Assembly (NCBI RefSeq): GCF_021917145.1
Contig: NC_061063.1
Span: forward strand, 9,349,102 to 9,413,101
Direction: 5' to 3'
Length of the DNA: 64,000 nucleotides
Source of the DNA: Hypomesus transpacificus
Taxonomy: Eukaryota > Chordata > Actinopteri > Osmeriformes > Osmeridae
Shown here in pieces: positions 12,840-24,420 of the stretch; position 1 is the stretch's first letter, and each line of letters begins with the position of its first letter. The notes beneath the pieces were generated by a model. It was not told the DNA's origin and did no database searches. It saw only the letters and a list, made by a program, of their open reading frames with translations. The translations under genes were made by a program, and so were the position numbers.

Positions 12840-14858
12840 TTGAGCATCAATTCAATTGTCAGATACCTCAAATTTAATGGTGTCAATCAATATTTTGAGT
12901 CGATTCCTACCTCAAATTTCACATTTGGGCAATTTTTTCAATTGTGTATCAAACAAGACTGGACAAGAGAAGATACATAGTTTTTTAATAACCGAAAAAC
13001 TAAAAAGGATTTTAACCCTTTCACTTTTCAGGATGTCTTCTTTTTTTTTTTTTTACCATAGTAGCACTGTTTGGGCAAGCATTCATATTGTCCCCATTAC
13101 AATACCATGTGTACATTAAACACCTCAGACCAATTCAATAAAGTGCTAGGAACAAATCACATTTCCTGAAGACACTGTACTGAAAAACTGGCTCAATTGT
13201 AATTCACCTCCACTCATCCTTCATGTGGGGCCCGTGGGATAGTTGAATGAGAAACGCTTGATGGAGCTGATTGAATCCATATGGACAAAAACGGATCCGA
13301 TAATCCTCAAGGGTTAAAATTCTTACCTGACACCAGAATTAATCTCTATATTGAATTAATTTCTTTCTTGTATTCCTTACGCTTTTAAAAAACTTTTTTT
13401 TTTTCTTTCATTTTCCAAAGCAACGTGCTTGAGAGCAAATTGCCTTGTGATGAAAGCGCTTGTGTTTGTTCATGTTCTGTCCTTCTATCCCAACATACCC
13501 AGGTGGTGAAGCAGGTGCAGCATCGCTAACGTGAGGAGCTCACCCACAACTGTGTTCTTACAAGAGGGTGAGCTAGTTTACAGAGTCGCCTCACCGACTA
13601 TCACCTCTAATCAAGGGGACATTCCCAGCTCAGGCATGTCACACCTACCTACGCTGTTTAACCACTCTGCTAGGAATCACGAGCCACAGTAAACGTATGC
13701 TCGCTCTGTGGGGTGGAAATTCTTTAGAAACACCCCTAAGAGTACTTTTCAGTTTTGTGAACCGTACATACTGGCTCTAGGGGGGGGGGGGATTTGGCCA
13801 TTACTGTAACCAGCCTGACTGGAGAAAAAATTAATCGGTGGTTCTCAAAAGCCGATTGTTGTCAGGTTCTGTCTGGATTAAAGAGTCCCCAAATTAGACC
13901 ATGATGGATTTACTAAGAGGGTGAACCCCCTGCCCTGGTCTTTATAAACACCTGTCACTTGTGGGACTCCTCGTGTTAATCTCCAGTCTGTGCCTTCTCA
14001 AATCTAAGTCTAAGGAGAAACCGTTATCCTTTTTTGCCACTAGAGGGAGACATCTCAATGACGATGGATATACATGGTTTTCATATTTCCTCTGACAGAA
14101 AGGCAATATTACTGTTCAATTGGCTGTTAAATATCTGATAAAGACTCAATAATAAATGCCTGTTAGTATCCTGGTTCTTAAAAATGTATTCATTTTTCAG
14201 TCATGTCGTGTTTTTAAGATTCGGTCGAGACCAGCAAATATTAGAACAATGGATGTCCCTGGAAATAGCTGTACTTGCTGTTAGTGTCCACTAGAGGGCA
14301 GAATATATATTTTCTTCTGTATATAATTATGTAGGGTTGGGGTTATAATATATATATATTTTATTCTTTAATTAACAGGCAAATGTATAACTTGGAGTGG
14401 TTAATTCACCCCCCTGTGATTTGATTTGCTTTTGATTGACAGGTGTCAAATTTAAGGCGTTCTAAGAGTTTATTTGACAGTGTGTTAACTGATGAGTATG
14501 GCTGTGTTTGTGTTTATATGTTGGCTTTGTCACTAGGCTGCAGGTGCGCAGCAGTCACACCTGCCCTCCTCCATCCCTCCCAGCTGTAGGCGTGGCTCAG
14601 AGGGAGAGGAACCAGGGGTAAGGTCTTATTCCAGTACCACAGTGGTTACTTACAAACCCTTTCACCCTCCTGTTAAAATCATCGCACTCTGCACCAGTCA
14701 CAATGCGAGACGTCACAATCGCAAATTATCTCACAATCTCAAATGATGTCACAATCGCAAATGACGACACACCCTTTAGAACATCCACATACAGGACTTG
14801 TTGATTTTAGTGTTTGCCAGCATTGTTTGCCTCACATTCTAGAAACCATTCAGCTAAC
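12840..14858. other. Intergenic, nothing coding seen
   Basis: AT-rich DNA with a T-run near 13038-13055 and a G-run near 13780-13790, and no supported gene. The far end (14520-14858) is presumably the promoter and 5' UTR of the next gene. I see no clear TATA box. Confidence 0.5.
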
Positions 14859-15544
14859 ATGGACCTTACACGATGGCCATTTTCAGACTCTTGCCCTAGA
14901 GAGTTGTCACCTGGCCCCCAGTCCAAGATCCCAGCGTGGGCTTCCGTGGGCCTGGACATCCCCCAGGAAGAGCTGGCAGCCTTCCTGAGGAGCCAGACAG
15001 AGGCCAAACCTCCAGCCCTGGCCCAGGTGGTGGATCTCCTCTCCTCCCCGGTCTGGGCTCTGCTCCTCGCGGTCACCTTTGTGGCCGTCGCCGTCTACGA
15101 CGCTTACAGAAGCTTCCGGAGGAGGAAGGTGAGCCGGCTCAGACCGTGTTTGTTGATCGTAGTTTGTCTGTCTCTTTGTGTGATTCTCTCTAGTTTTGTA
15201 ATTGGCTACCGATAACTAACACTGTGACTTTAATAACCCCACCCTTCCTCCCAACACCTGTATCTAACCGCTGTCTCGTCTCCCCCCCCCACCAGGGCCG
15301 TGAGGAAGAGAACGCCCTGTCAGACCAGCTGAGGAGGATTGTGGCCCTGAGGAGCCGGCTAGAGGACATGGCCCTCAGGCTGGAGGCTCTGGAGGGGACC
15401 AGCAGGGCTCTGAGGGCCCAGGGCATCCAGGGCCTCTGTCCCCTACACCACCACCTCCGCCAGGGGGGCCCCACGCTGCCCACCCCGCTGTCTGGGGAGG
15501 GGAGGGTAGATGGCAGCCCCTTTACGGCTGCTGATGGCCCGTAG
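14859..15544 (+). CDS. Unrecognised single-pass membrane protein with coiled coil
   Basis: Two exons, 14859-15128 and 15296-15544, with a clean GTGAGC donor, a long C/T tract before the CAG acceptor and a phase-0 junction, giving 172 aa. I do not recognise the family. Residues 1-55 are polar, with a proline-rich part and an amphipathic stretch (PQEELAAFLRSQTEAK). A hydrophobic segment of about 22 residues (WALLLAVTFVAVAVYDAY) follows, then a basic anchor (RSFRRRK). This pattern suggests a signal-anchor protein. After the junction comes a predicted coiled coil (SDQLRRIVALRSRLEDMALR) and a Pro/Gly-rich end. The start chosen is the Met at 14859; an in-frame Met at 14814 would add 15 residues. 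Codon use is GC-rich like hnrnpr, which supports a real gene. Confidence 0.6.
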
Positions 15545-16711
15545 GGTCTGCCTGAGAGAGGACGTGCTCCATTGGAAGCGTGGGACATACTCAAAAACAA
15601 CAACAAAAATATGTTCAGATTTTGTTATGTGTTTTTGTTAAATACATTTTGTTGGAGAGAAAAGTGTTTGAGTCATTTATTTGGAGAGTTTGTGTTGTGT
15701 GTCTTTTCTGTGAGGGAATGTTTCAAGTTTATTGTTGGAATCTGCAGTATTAAGTGGGGCAACATTTTAAACATTTCACATGAATGTGGATAAATACATA
15801 AATCTGGTTGCCTAGCATAATGACCTCAACATTCTATTTCAACACAAAAAGTATCCTGAGGAAATGTACAACTCAACATTCAACCAACATGTTTCTTTCA
15901 ATCCACCTCTTGACGACAGAAGCAAATCTTTAGAAGATGTGTGTAAGTACTTGTGTACTTTTTACACAAATATCTATACTTCTTACACTGATTACACGGT
16001 TGTAACACTTATTACGTTATTACACTGTAGTTACAGTTTTTGTTATTACACTTGATACACCTGTTACACCGTTATTACGTTGTTATTACACTGTTAGGTT
16101 GTTATAACACTTGTTACACTGGTAGAGGGAGTTAGCGATGTCGACATGACAGATCGGAGACATTCCTGATCAGCCATGGCCATATGGGCTCGGCATATGG
16201 GCTTGGCAATGCCTATGGTGTGTTTTGGTATCAATGTATTAATATGATGTGAGGTCCAGTTACCAAGTGACAGTAAAACAGGTAGTAGTAAAGGCTCCTT
16301 TTTAAATATGTCAGAGCCTATAATCTTTACTCTAACTTGAGTGAAAGGTGTTGCCCCGGGATGCGAAGCAATTCTCTGATGTGTCCGACTAAAACATTCG
16401 ACACCAGCCGCGATGATTCTATGGGCTTTTATAATAATGAAAATTGTAATTTGTGATTTCGATTTATTGATTTGATAGAATACAAAGATGTTACATTTCG
16501 TGCCTACACGCATACATATGGATTATAATACGACTTCTAAATCATAATATACCTACTTGCCATAATTTACATTCATTGATTATCTTTTTTTCAACACCTT
16601 TTCTTTTGACTTTGAATTCACAATAAAAATTTAGAAAGACTAAGTTTAAAACGCTGCATTGGCATTCACGTGGTCAAAAATATTTGACGTCATTTAGAAG
16701 CCCGAGCCAAG
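15545..16711. other. Intergenic, AT-rich
   Basis: 3' flank of the preceding gene followed by AT-rich DNA. A degenerate TTACAC/TTATTACAC-rich patch lies at about 15952-16122. No coding sequence is supported. A reverse-strand frame at 16094-16513 has no homology that I can see. Confidence 0.5.
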
Positions 16712-16717
16712 ATGGCG
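16702..16717 (+). promoter_or_regulatory. YY1-type motif over the dnajc8 start codon
   Basis: GCCAAGATGGCGGCTG matches the classical YY1 consensus (AAGATGGCGGC), whose ATG is here also the start codon. This arrangement is common in housekeeping genes. The match is seen directly; binding is inferred. Confidence 0.6.
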
Positions 16718-19690
16718 GCTGCAGGAGGAGAGCCTTCTTCCCAGGGCGGTTCGGATGATTTATTTCAACACTTCTACACGGAGGTTTGTCAAATTCAACA
16801 GAAATACGTATAGAGGTGTCATCATTTACCTTCCTCAAAAGATTGATCAGTCTCGGTCTATTACTCTCTCGAATATGATCCAGCTAACATGAGACCATCA
16901 CTACTGCTAGCTAACGTTAGCTAGTTGTCTAGCGAGCTCAAATCTATCATCTTATATTAGCTAGATATGCTTAATTTTGTTATCTATTTATCTCATCATT
17001 GCTCTCCATGCTGCTGTCAAAGCCAACGTCCTAGCCATTTACCGATCATGTTCCAGTGGGGCATAGTTATGCCACCACCACCTGGCATTCAAGTCTACCA
17101 CCACCTAGTTAGCTTGCTAGCCGCATGATAGCGCTAACACTCAACTGTATGGTATTGTTATTGTCACACAGGTAAAGCAGATTGAGAAGAGGGACTCTGT
17201 GTTGACCTCAAAGCAGCAAATTGACCGACTGCTCCGACCGGGATCATCTTACTTCAATCTGAACCCTTTTGAGGTATGCGCGGTTACTCTCCGCTAACCC
17301 GGTTAACGTCACTTACACGTTCTCTAATTGAGGTGACCGAGAGAACCGTCTGGACCAATTGGCATTGTTTCGTTCGAATCAGTGTTTTGATCTTGTTATC
17401 AGCGTGCCCTGAACTAGCCTGTCGACATGTTAATGAGACGTCTGTTGGATTGAAGGTGTTGCAGATTGATCCCGAGGTCACAGAGGACGAAATGAAGAAG
17501 AGGTTTCGACAGGTACGAACATGGCATACCAGTTCAGAACAGAGATGTCTCCAACAACTTTTTTTTTCCGTCAAGGATACAATTATCTTCCTCTTTCCCC
17601 CAGCTGTCCATCTTAGTCCATCCAGATAAAAACCAAGATGATCCAGAGAGAGCACAGCAAGCCTTCGAAGGTACAAATGAAATGCTAAGTTGTTCTACAT
17701 TACCCAGTTCAATGGCGGCTGTAATACTAGTGAGGAATTAACGTCACGGTGTCTTTAGCCGTGGACAAAGCCTACAAGCTTCTTCTGGATGGTGAGCAGA
17801 AGAAGAGAGCGGTGGATGTGATCCACGCAGGAAAAGAGTATGTTGAACACAATGTGAGTGATCCTGCTTTTACCATCATCCACACTCCTCAGATGTACGT
17901 ACTTCCCACCCACGACAGTCATCCTCAGAGCTCACCTGCCAATTCCCCCCCCCCCCCAGTTGAATAAGTCAAACTCTGTATTAACACTGCCTGTCTGTGC
18001 CATTGAACTGCCAGCTTTAGGATTGGTGTTGTCTGGCTATAACGGTGTTTGTAAAAAGGTGTTTGTGTGAGTGAGACAGAGGACCCTAGTTCAAAGTGTG
18101 TGGGCAGTTCAGGGAAGGAGCAATACTGCTGAGTGATGCCAAGACCCACCTGTTACATCTGTATCTGTGTAGGTTAGGGTTCACCTTATTGGCTGCATGT
18201 ACACCTGTATCTGTGTAGGTTAGGGTTCACCTGATTGGCTGCATGTACACCTGTATCTGGAGGTTAGGGTTCACCTGATTGGCTGCATGTACACCTGTAT
18301 CTGGAGGTTAGGGTTAACCTGATTGGCTGCATGTACACCTGTATCTGTGTAGGTTAGGGTTCACCTGATTGGCTGCATGTACACCTGTATCTGGAGGTTA
18401 GGGTTCACCTGATTGGCTGCATGTACACCTGTATCTGGAGGTTAGGGTTCACCTGATTGGCTGCATGTACACCTGTATCTGGAGGTTAGGGTTCACCTGA
18501 TTGGCTGCATGTACACCTGTATCTGTGTAGGTTAGGGTTCACCTGATTGGCTGCATGTACACCTGTATCTGGAGGTTAGGGTTCACCTGATTGGCTGCAT
18601 GTACACCTGTATCTGGAGGTTAGGGTTCACCTGATTGGCTGCATGTCTTCATTTCTCCCAGCCTTTCCTGTCACACTTCACTTGACTGTTTAAGTGACTT
18701 CGTTTTTCACTTATTTGTCTTTTTGCTTTTGACAGATGAAGGAGAAGAAGAAACAGCTAAAGAAAGATGGCAAACCCCAGTTTGTTGAGGAAGACGACCC
18801 GGAAATGGTCAGTTACACATTCAAACTCTGCATCTCTGTGTTTATAAGAGAGTGTTTAGGTTGCGAACAAAACGCAGCTTCTCCGTGTCAGATGAAACTC
18901 ATGTCGTCGGCTCACCGGGGAAGAGTGCGTACCACATAGGCTAAGGCCTTACCGCAGGGGACCGGGTTCGATTCTGGCCCGGGGCACATTTCCTGCATGT
19001 GCTCCCCTCTCTCTCCACTTTGTTCTCTCTCTGACTGTCTCTATCAAGATAAAGATCAGAAGAAAATTATATGTTTTTTTGACAGTTACAGATGGACAAA
19101 ACTAATGCCTTGTTTTGTTTTGGTCCTCAGTTCAGGCAAGCGGTGTACAAGCAAACCATGAAGCTGTTTGCAGAACTAGAGATTAAGAGGAAGGAGAGGG
19201 AAGCCAAGGATATGCATGAAAGGTAGGAGGCTGTCAGTCAATCACCTGTGTCCCAAAGCCTCTGGTTGTCCATGTCAACAGAGAGCCAACACAGACGGTT
19301 TAGTATTAAAGCAGCAACCACAATTTGTCTTCTTTTTTTTCTTCTCCACAGGAAAAGGGCGAGAGAGGAAGAGATCGAAACACACGAGAAAGCCAAACGG
19401 GATAGGGAGTGGCAGAAAAACTTTGAGGTATGTTTTAATTTTTTAATGATGGAATTATCGTCGTCATGGTTGATTTGTATCTGGGAAGAAAAGTGCTGTT
19501 TTGGGGGGACAGTACCTGAGATTTTGTACCTGATGCTGTAGGGAGGTAAAATCCTCTTTATTTCCCTCAGGAAACGAGGGACGGTCGAGTGGATAGTTGG
19601 AGAACCTTCCAGGCCAAGGGCAAGAAAAAGGAGAAGAAGAATAGATCGTTCCTTAAGCCGCCCAAGGTTAAGATGGAACAGAGAGAGTGA
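16712..19690 (+). CDS. dnajc8: DnaJ homolog subfamily C member 8
   Basis: Nine exons: 16712-16783, 17172-17273, 17456-17512, 17604-17670, 17759-17853, 18736-18807, 19131-19222, 19352-19427, 19571-19690. They join to 250 aa, close to human DNAJC8 (253 aa). This J-domain protein is found with spliceosomal complexes and is a cochaperone for Hsp70. The J domain begins at FEVLQIDPEVTEDEMKKRFR, and the essential HPD is at residues 83-85 (LVHPDKN). A long Lys/Glu-rich helix follows (KEREAKDMHERKRAREEEIE), then the conserved end (SWRTFQAKGKKKEKKNRSFL). Exon 6 begins after a long intron filled with a minisatellite. The exon phases agree throughout. Confidence 0.96.
18165..18645 (+). repeat. 44/46-bp minisatellite in a dnajc8 intron
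   Basis: About 11 tandem copies of a unit containing GGTTAGGGTTCACCTGATTG and GCTGCATGTACACCTGTATC. Two length forms (44 and 46 bp) differ by GGAGG versus GTGTAGG and are interleaved, which shows repeated unequal exchange. Each unit holds one TTAGGG, spaced out and not in a run, so this is not telomeric DNA. It fills most of the intron between exons 5 and 6. Confidence 0.95.
18912..19062 (+). mobile_element. tRNA-derived SINE in a dnajc8 intron
   Basis: A tRNA-like head ends in a B box (GGGTTCGATTCTGGCCCGGG). A body with TTTCCTGCATGTGCTCCCCT and a TCTCTCTGACTGTCTCTATC end follows, then AAGATAAAG. The copy on the opposite strand at about 31195-31335 in clk2 shares this body. Confidence 0.7.
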
Positions 19691-19868
19691 TTGGTCTGAT
19701 GTGGTGCGGGAGGGATGGCCCCTCCCCCTTTGATGGCCCCTCCCCGTTCGATGGCTCCTCCCCCTTCCTCATCAGACACCCCACCTGTAAAGTGTAGGTC
19801 TGCGTCCCCCATTCTTTTTAATGTACATATTTGTGATCTTCAACCTCCGAGAGCATCCGAATGAGCTC

Positions 19869-19874
19869 AATAAA
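19869..19874 (+). terminator. Polyadenylation signal of dnajc8
   Basis: AATAAA about 180 nt after the stop codon. Further AATAAA hexamers at 19964 and 20218 could be alternative ends. Confidence 0.65.
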
Positions 19875-19899
19875 GAATGAAAGGAAATCTTCCATCTCT

Positions 19900-20659
19900 G
19901 TATCAACCTTAAGTTTGTCATGAATCTTGTGCTGTAATCTTTTATTTTTTTTATTGTACCATTAAATAAACGCTTGTTTGTAACAAGCCGATTTTCACGC
20001 CGTCTCAAGTTAACTGCCATTTGGTTGTCTTAATTTTTTTCTAAAATATATAGAAATCATGACAGTCACCCATTTTGGGTTTTCTCCACAAGGCAAGAAG
20101 AGTGATTATTTTCTGCAGCTCTGTTCAGTTTGCAAATCCTCCGTAGTAGAAGACTTTCTGTTTAAGTCCTGGATGGAGTCTTGTGGTTGATCATGGGAAA
20201 CTAATCTACAGTATTGTCAATAAACTGAAAATATTCTCAAACGGTAATATGCAAGTGTGTAAACTTGTACTCATTACTGTACTGTATAGATCTGTTAAAT
20301 ACTAACAGATTTTAACAATCATTTAATCATTCTTTTGGCAGAGGCAAATTGTGCAAACAATACAATGTAACAAAGTTAGAATTCACAGTACAAAGGAATA
20401 ATTATATCTACTATTAATATATATTATATGAACCTCATAAAATGTTTCAATATGTTAAGAAACATCAACAAGGAAACAAGACACACAGCATCTAGCAACG
20501 TAAATGCAAGTACACTTCTGCAATCAAACTATTGCTCTCAATCTGTCCAGGTGCCCCGAGGTCCCTCACGATCAGAGGGGATCCTCAATGTCCTGCATGT
20601 AATGTTGCTGTGTGATCTCCAGGTAGCGACTATGGCAGAGGCTTTAGACACGTTCCTCC
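19900..20659. other. Convergent intergenic region
   Basis: Lies between the 3' end of dnajc8 (+) and the stop codon of the complexin-like gene (-). AT-rich, with no coding sequence seen. It must hold the 3' UTR of the - strand gene. Confidence 0.5.
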
Positions 20660-21424
20660 TCACATGACCTTGCACGGTTCGGCAGTTGGAGTCGTGTTGG
20701 TGTTGCCCGTCAGCCCATCTAGACTGAGACCCTGGAACGCTCCGAATAAAGTGTTTGGGTTCTTCTTGGGTGGCTTCCTGGTGTTAGAACTCTGCAAAGA
20801 GACGAAGAAGATAATGGGATGAGCAGTCACCTTGGAAGTCGGTTCTGACTGCACAAACATGTCAACACACACGTACCCTACGAAGACAGTGCTGGCTCCT
20901 GAAGTTTGCTCTCACAGTTCTCTCAGCATTCTTCTTGGCAAACTTGGCCTCTCTCAGTTTCCTGATCCACAGAGCACAGGCACACACAAGGAAGATTAGA
21001 CACGTGCACGACTAAACAAGCTCAAAGCACTTCACAATGTTACCCGTAATCCTACATGCTAGGACTACCAAAGATTATCTACACAAATCACTCCTAGCAA
21101 CCCCGCTTCTTTACAAAAGTAGCCAAGGCCTACCCAAGAGAGGCACTTCCAAACATCACCCCCCCCCCGTCGTTACTTATTCCCATCGCCGTACCGTTCT
21201 CTCTGAAGGTCCGCTTGATAGACCCGGAGCCAGGAGTCCGGAACTTTCTGGCTGGTGCACGGGGCGCTCTTCCTACGAACGACGCTCTTTCTGCGAGCGA
21301 TGCTCTTCCTGCGGACGGCCGGGGTGTTCTTGACGCTACCACGCCTGCCGTTCTTCGTCCCGTACACGTAGTTGGTCAGCTGCTTGATGGGAGCTGCCAG
21401 TGACTTCTTCATAGCCGCATCCAT
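20660..21424 (-). CDS. Divergent complexin-3/4-like protein with CaaX box
   Basis: Three exons in transcript order: 21424-21195, 20961-20877, 20791-20660, all in frame, giving 149 aa. The N-terminus (MKKSLAAPIKQLTNYVYG) resembles the start of complexin-3. The segment SWLRVYQADLQRERKLREAK followed by FAKKNAER and FR aligns with the complexin accessory/central helix (YQ..L....R.A.F......AER) without gaps up to AER; after AER one residue is missing relative to complexins. The middle exon holds this helix, as I recall for complexin-3. The C-terminus is CKVM, a CaaX box like the prenylated ends of complexin-3 and -4. Between the N-terminus and the helix is an Arg/Lys/Ser insert with three RRKS repeats. 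Complexins bind SNARE complexes and control vesicle fusion; whether this one does is inference. The acidic mid-section of complexin-3/4 is replaced by a basic linker. Confidence 0.6.
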
Positions 21425-24420
21425 CTCTGTGGCTTTTGTGTACGTGTGTGTACGTCAATGATACTGTTTTCTACTCCTACCAGAACTCCAGTTTGGGAGT
21501 GCTTTTGTGTAAGGTGTCAGTAAATTTCAGGGTCGAAGAACGGACTGTCCAGCCACAGATCTACAGATGCAAATACATGCAGTAGCAACAATTACAAAAA
21601 ACAATCCCGCGCAAAGTCGAACGTCCAACCGCAACGTTAAAACAAAAGTATCTGAATTATCTGAACAAACTTCTCACGCGTGTTCGATCCGCGGAGGGAT
21701 CTTCACTACTGAGTCTCAGCAACGGCGGTCCTCAGGTAGGGCCTACGCTGCTCGGGTTCGTCCCTCAGGTACACTCTTCAGGATTGGATCAGACTCTGTT
21801 CCCAGCTGCTCTTAAACGAGATTGGAGATAACTCCACCTGCTTGTCTACTAGATTAGCTACTCTTACGTCTTCAGGTAATCTCATAATCTGCCGGCGAGG
21901 AAGGATACGGACCTGGGGTGGGGTGGTGGGGGGACAACTCTTGAATGGGGACATGATGTTTATACAGGACGAGTTTAACGAAATATGTTTTTCAAGGGGC
22001 GAATTCATCTCAGTTGTGAGTTAAAGGACGTTTTGTAGTTATAGGAAGTTAATTTTACTTTTTGGTTTACATTCTCGAGGACAGTCATGTCAAAAAACAC
22101 TAATCTTTCACCAGAACGTTATTTCATTCTCTATTTTGAGGTTACTACTGGTATTTATAAATAACCAGCAGCTATAGGATCAAGCATGACCCATTAGGGT
22201 ATTTTTGTCAATGGACAGATGATTGGGTGACTTGACCTCATGTTTGAAAAAGAGCTGGCACCAGTAACAGATGGCAGAGACAATTTGGCAAAGAAGGGAT
22301 TTCGTGTTCACAGGGGAAGAGCACGGGGGACTGATGACGAATGCCAAGATGGGTGGACCAATCACAGGCCCGGTGTTGACAACTGCAAACACGATAGAAC
22401 TGATGTGTAGTCTACCAATTGATATACCGATGTGACCCTTCCATTTCTGTCTCCATAAGTATTTTAGGGTTTCTGCAGGTTTTAGTAAGTCAAATTTCAG
22501 ACCTACACGACGATTTACCCCCCAAAAATATTTTTATTTCAATGAATATAGTCATTGAAAAAGTATTAATTAAATTTAGGATAAAGCAATCAAAAATCTA
22601 TTCACATATGAATTGCAATTCAGTCTTCTAGCAATTCACATTGATTCACTTTTTCTTTTTTTTTAAACATGTAAGCATATATAAAATCGCAATTTGTTTA
22701 AAAAATCAAAATTATCTGACCTCAAGAATCGGAACAAAACCCGATCAAAAGATTCTCAGCCATAATAGACGAAGCTGTACATTTCTGTTAAATATTTATC
22801 TGTGTTGCAGAAATAACATCCGTCTGGCCGTTTTTAAGACGTTTTTAGTTCAGAATTGTAGACTTTTTTAAGACCACCTGGGAACCTTGTTTAAGATGAT
22901 TCCTGCATGTTAGGTAGACATTTCAGTTTGTCAGAAGTTAAAACTGGAAGCGACCCCAAATCATGTAAAGTAATCTCTTTCTAATCTAATCATATTAGTT
23001 ATTCTTGAACTTTAATTGTCCACTTCACCCTTTTGTCACTATTTTCAATAAGATTATTTCCATTATCGTTCTGTCTCTCGATCCATCTATCACTTTGATA
23101 ACAAATACTCTCCATCTTTCCATCCCTTGGTGTGGCGCGTTCAGACGAGAACCAACCAGACCGCCACTGAGTACTTTTCATAGAAATAAATGGGGACGCC
23201 ATCTTAAAAGACAAAAGTATCTTACTCTAGTTATATTAACTCTATGGAGCCAACGCCACCAAACCCACAACGGAGGACAGTCACTCCCTGCTCTCCCAAA
23301 ATGAAGGATTGAGTCAGTCAGGTTATTTGAAGACCACCTGCCTCCCCTTGACTCTGCCAGAGTCTGAGGGTGACAGGGATCACGCTGGAACCCTCGGCAG
23401 GGAGGACTCATCTTTATTTCTACACAATCGTACATATATACAGGTTTATACATTTAAATTCATACAAAAACAAACTTATGTACAATGGAGGAGGGGGGCG
23501 GGGCACTGTTGCTTCCATAATAAATACTGTAAACACATGCTGTGTCATGTCCTGGATGTGTGCTTAATCTCATAGACCACAGGCCTGAATCCTTCACACA
23601 TGGAAAAAGGCAGTTTGTGTAGTGGTGTGTGTGTGTGTGTGTGTTTATATCGGGACTTCCCAAGAAGATAAGAGAAAGGACAGCCAATTAAAATAAAACA
23701 GTTGGGGAAAAAAAAAAGTGAACAATACATTATAATGCCGGCGTATTAATCCAGCCCCCACACAAAGAAGCGTTGCATAACGTAACAGAAATAACTATTT
23801 ACCTATATCAGAGGCTACACAGGCCTATATGGGTGGAGTGTTCATCAATGCCTAGACTTGTCATCTCACCAGCTCAAACGAGAACCAAACATTCCATGTT
23901 GTCTTTCACAGAACGAGCAAACACAATTCTGCTCTTGGCTGTGTCTCAAGCCTCGCTTCAAACCAAAGGGGTTTGACGTCGCTCCCAGGCTGCGGTTCTG
24001 CCTCCCAAACGCAGGGCAGCCCCATACGCTCAGAAATATCCCTCCTCACCAGCACATGCAGAGGGAAGGCCGGGGGGGGGGGGGTCTGCTATAGCTGGGG
24101 GGTAAAACAATCCTTTCTTGGTCACTGTACCTCGACAGAGAGGGAAGGGAGGGAGGTGAGAACTATACTCCTTGATTCCTTCCCGCCTCTGCAGTCTCCT
24201 AGCTGAGGGTCTGTCTCTCTCTGGGAGTCTGTCTGGGGAAGCAGTCTGGAGGGGGTCTGGGTGTGCTGGGAGCAGAAGGGAGGGAGGGAGGAAGTCCATG
24301 CTACGAAGATCAGATCACGAGAACACCTTGAGACAGCCACAGGCCTCACCTGACACACCTAGTCTGCGCTCAGCCTCCAGCCGGTCAGGGGTCGAGGGGG
24401 TGATCAGGGGAGGCCCCGTG
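21425..24420. other. Intergenic plus clk2 3' UTR
   Basis: AT-rich DNA with no supported gene. A YY1-like site in reverse (GCCATCTTA) is at about 23198-23206, a GT microsatellite at 23622-23644, and a G-run at 24072-24086. The part nearest 24420 is the 3' UTR of clk2. A reverse-strand AATAAA at 23413-23418 is a candidate end for that transcript. Confidence 0.5.

Noticed and set aside
18165-18645. Possible interstitial telomere repeat
   Set aside because: TTAGGG occurs once per 44-46 bp and never in tandem.
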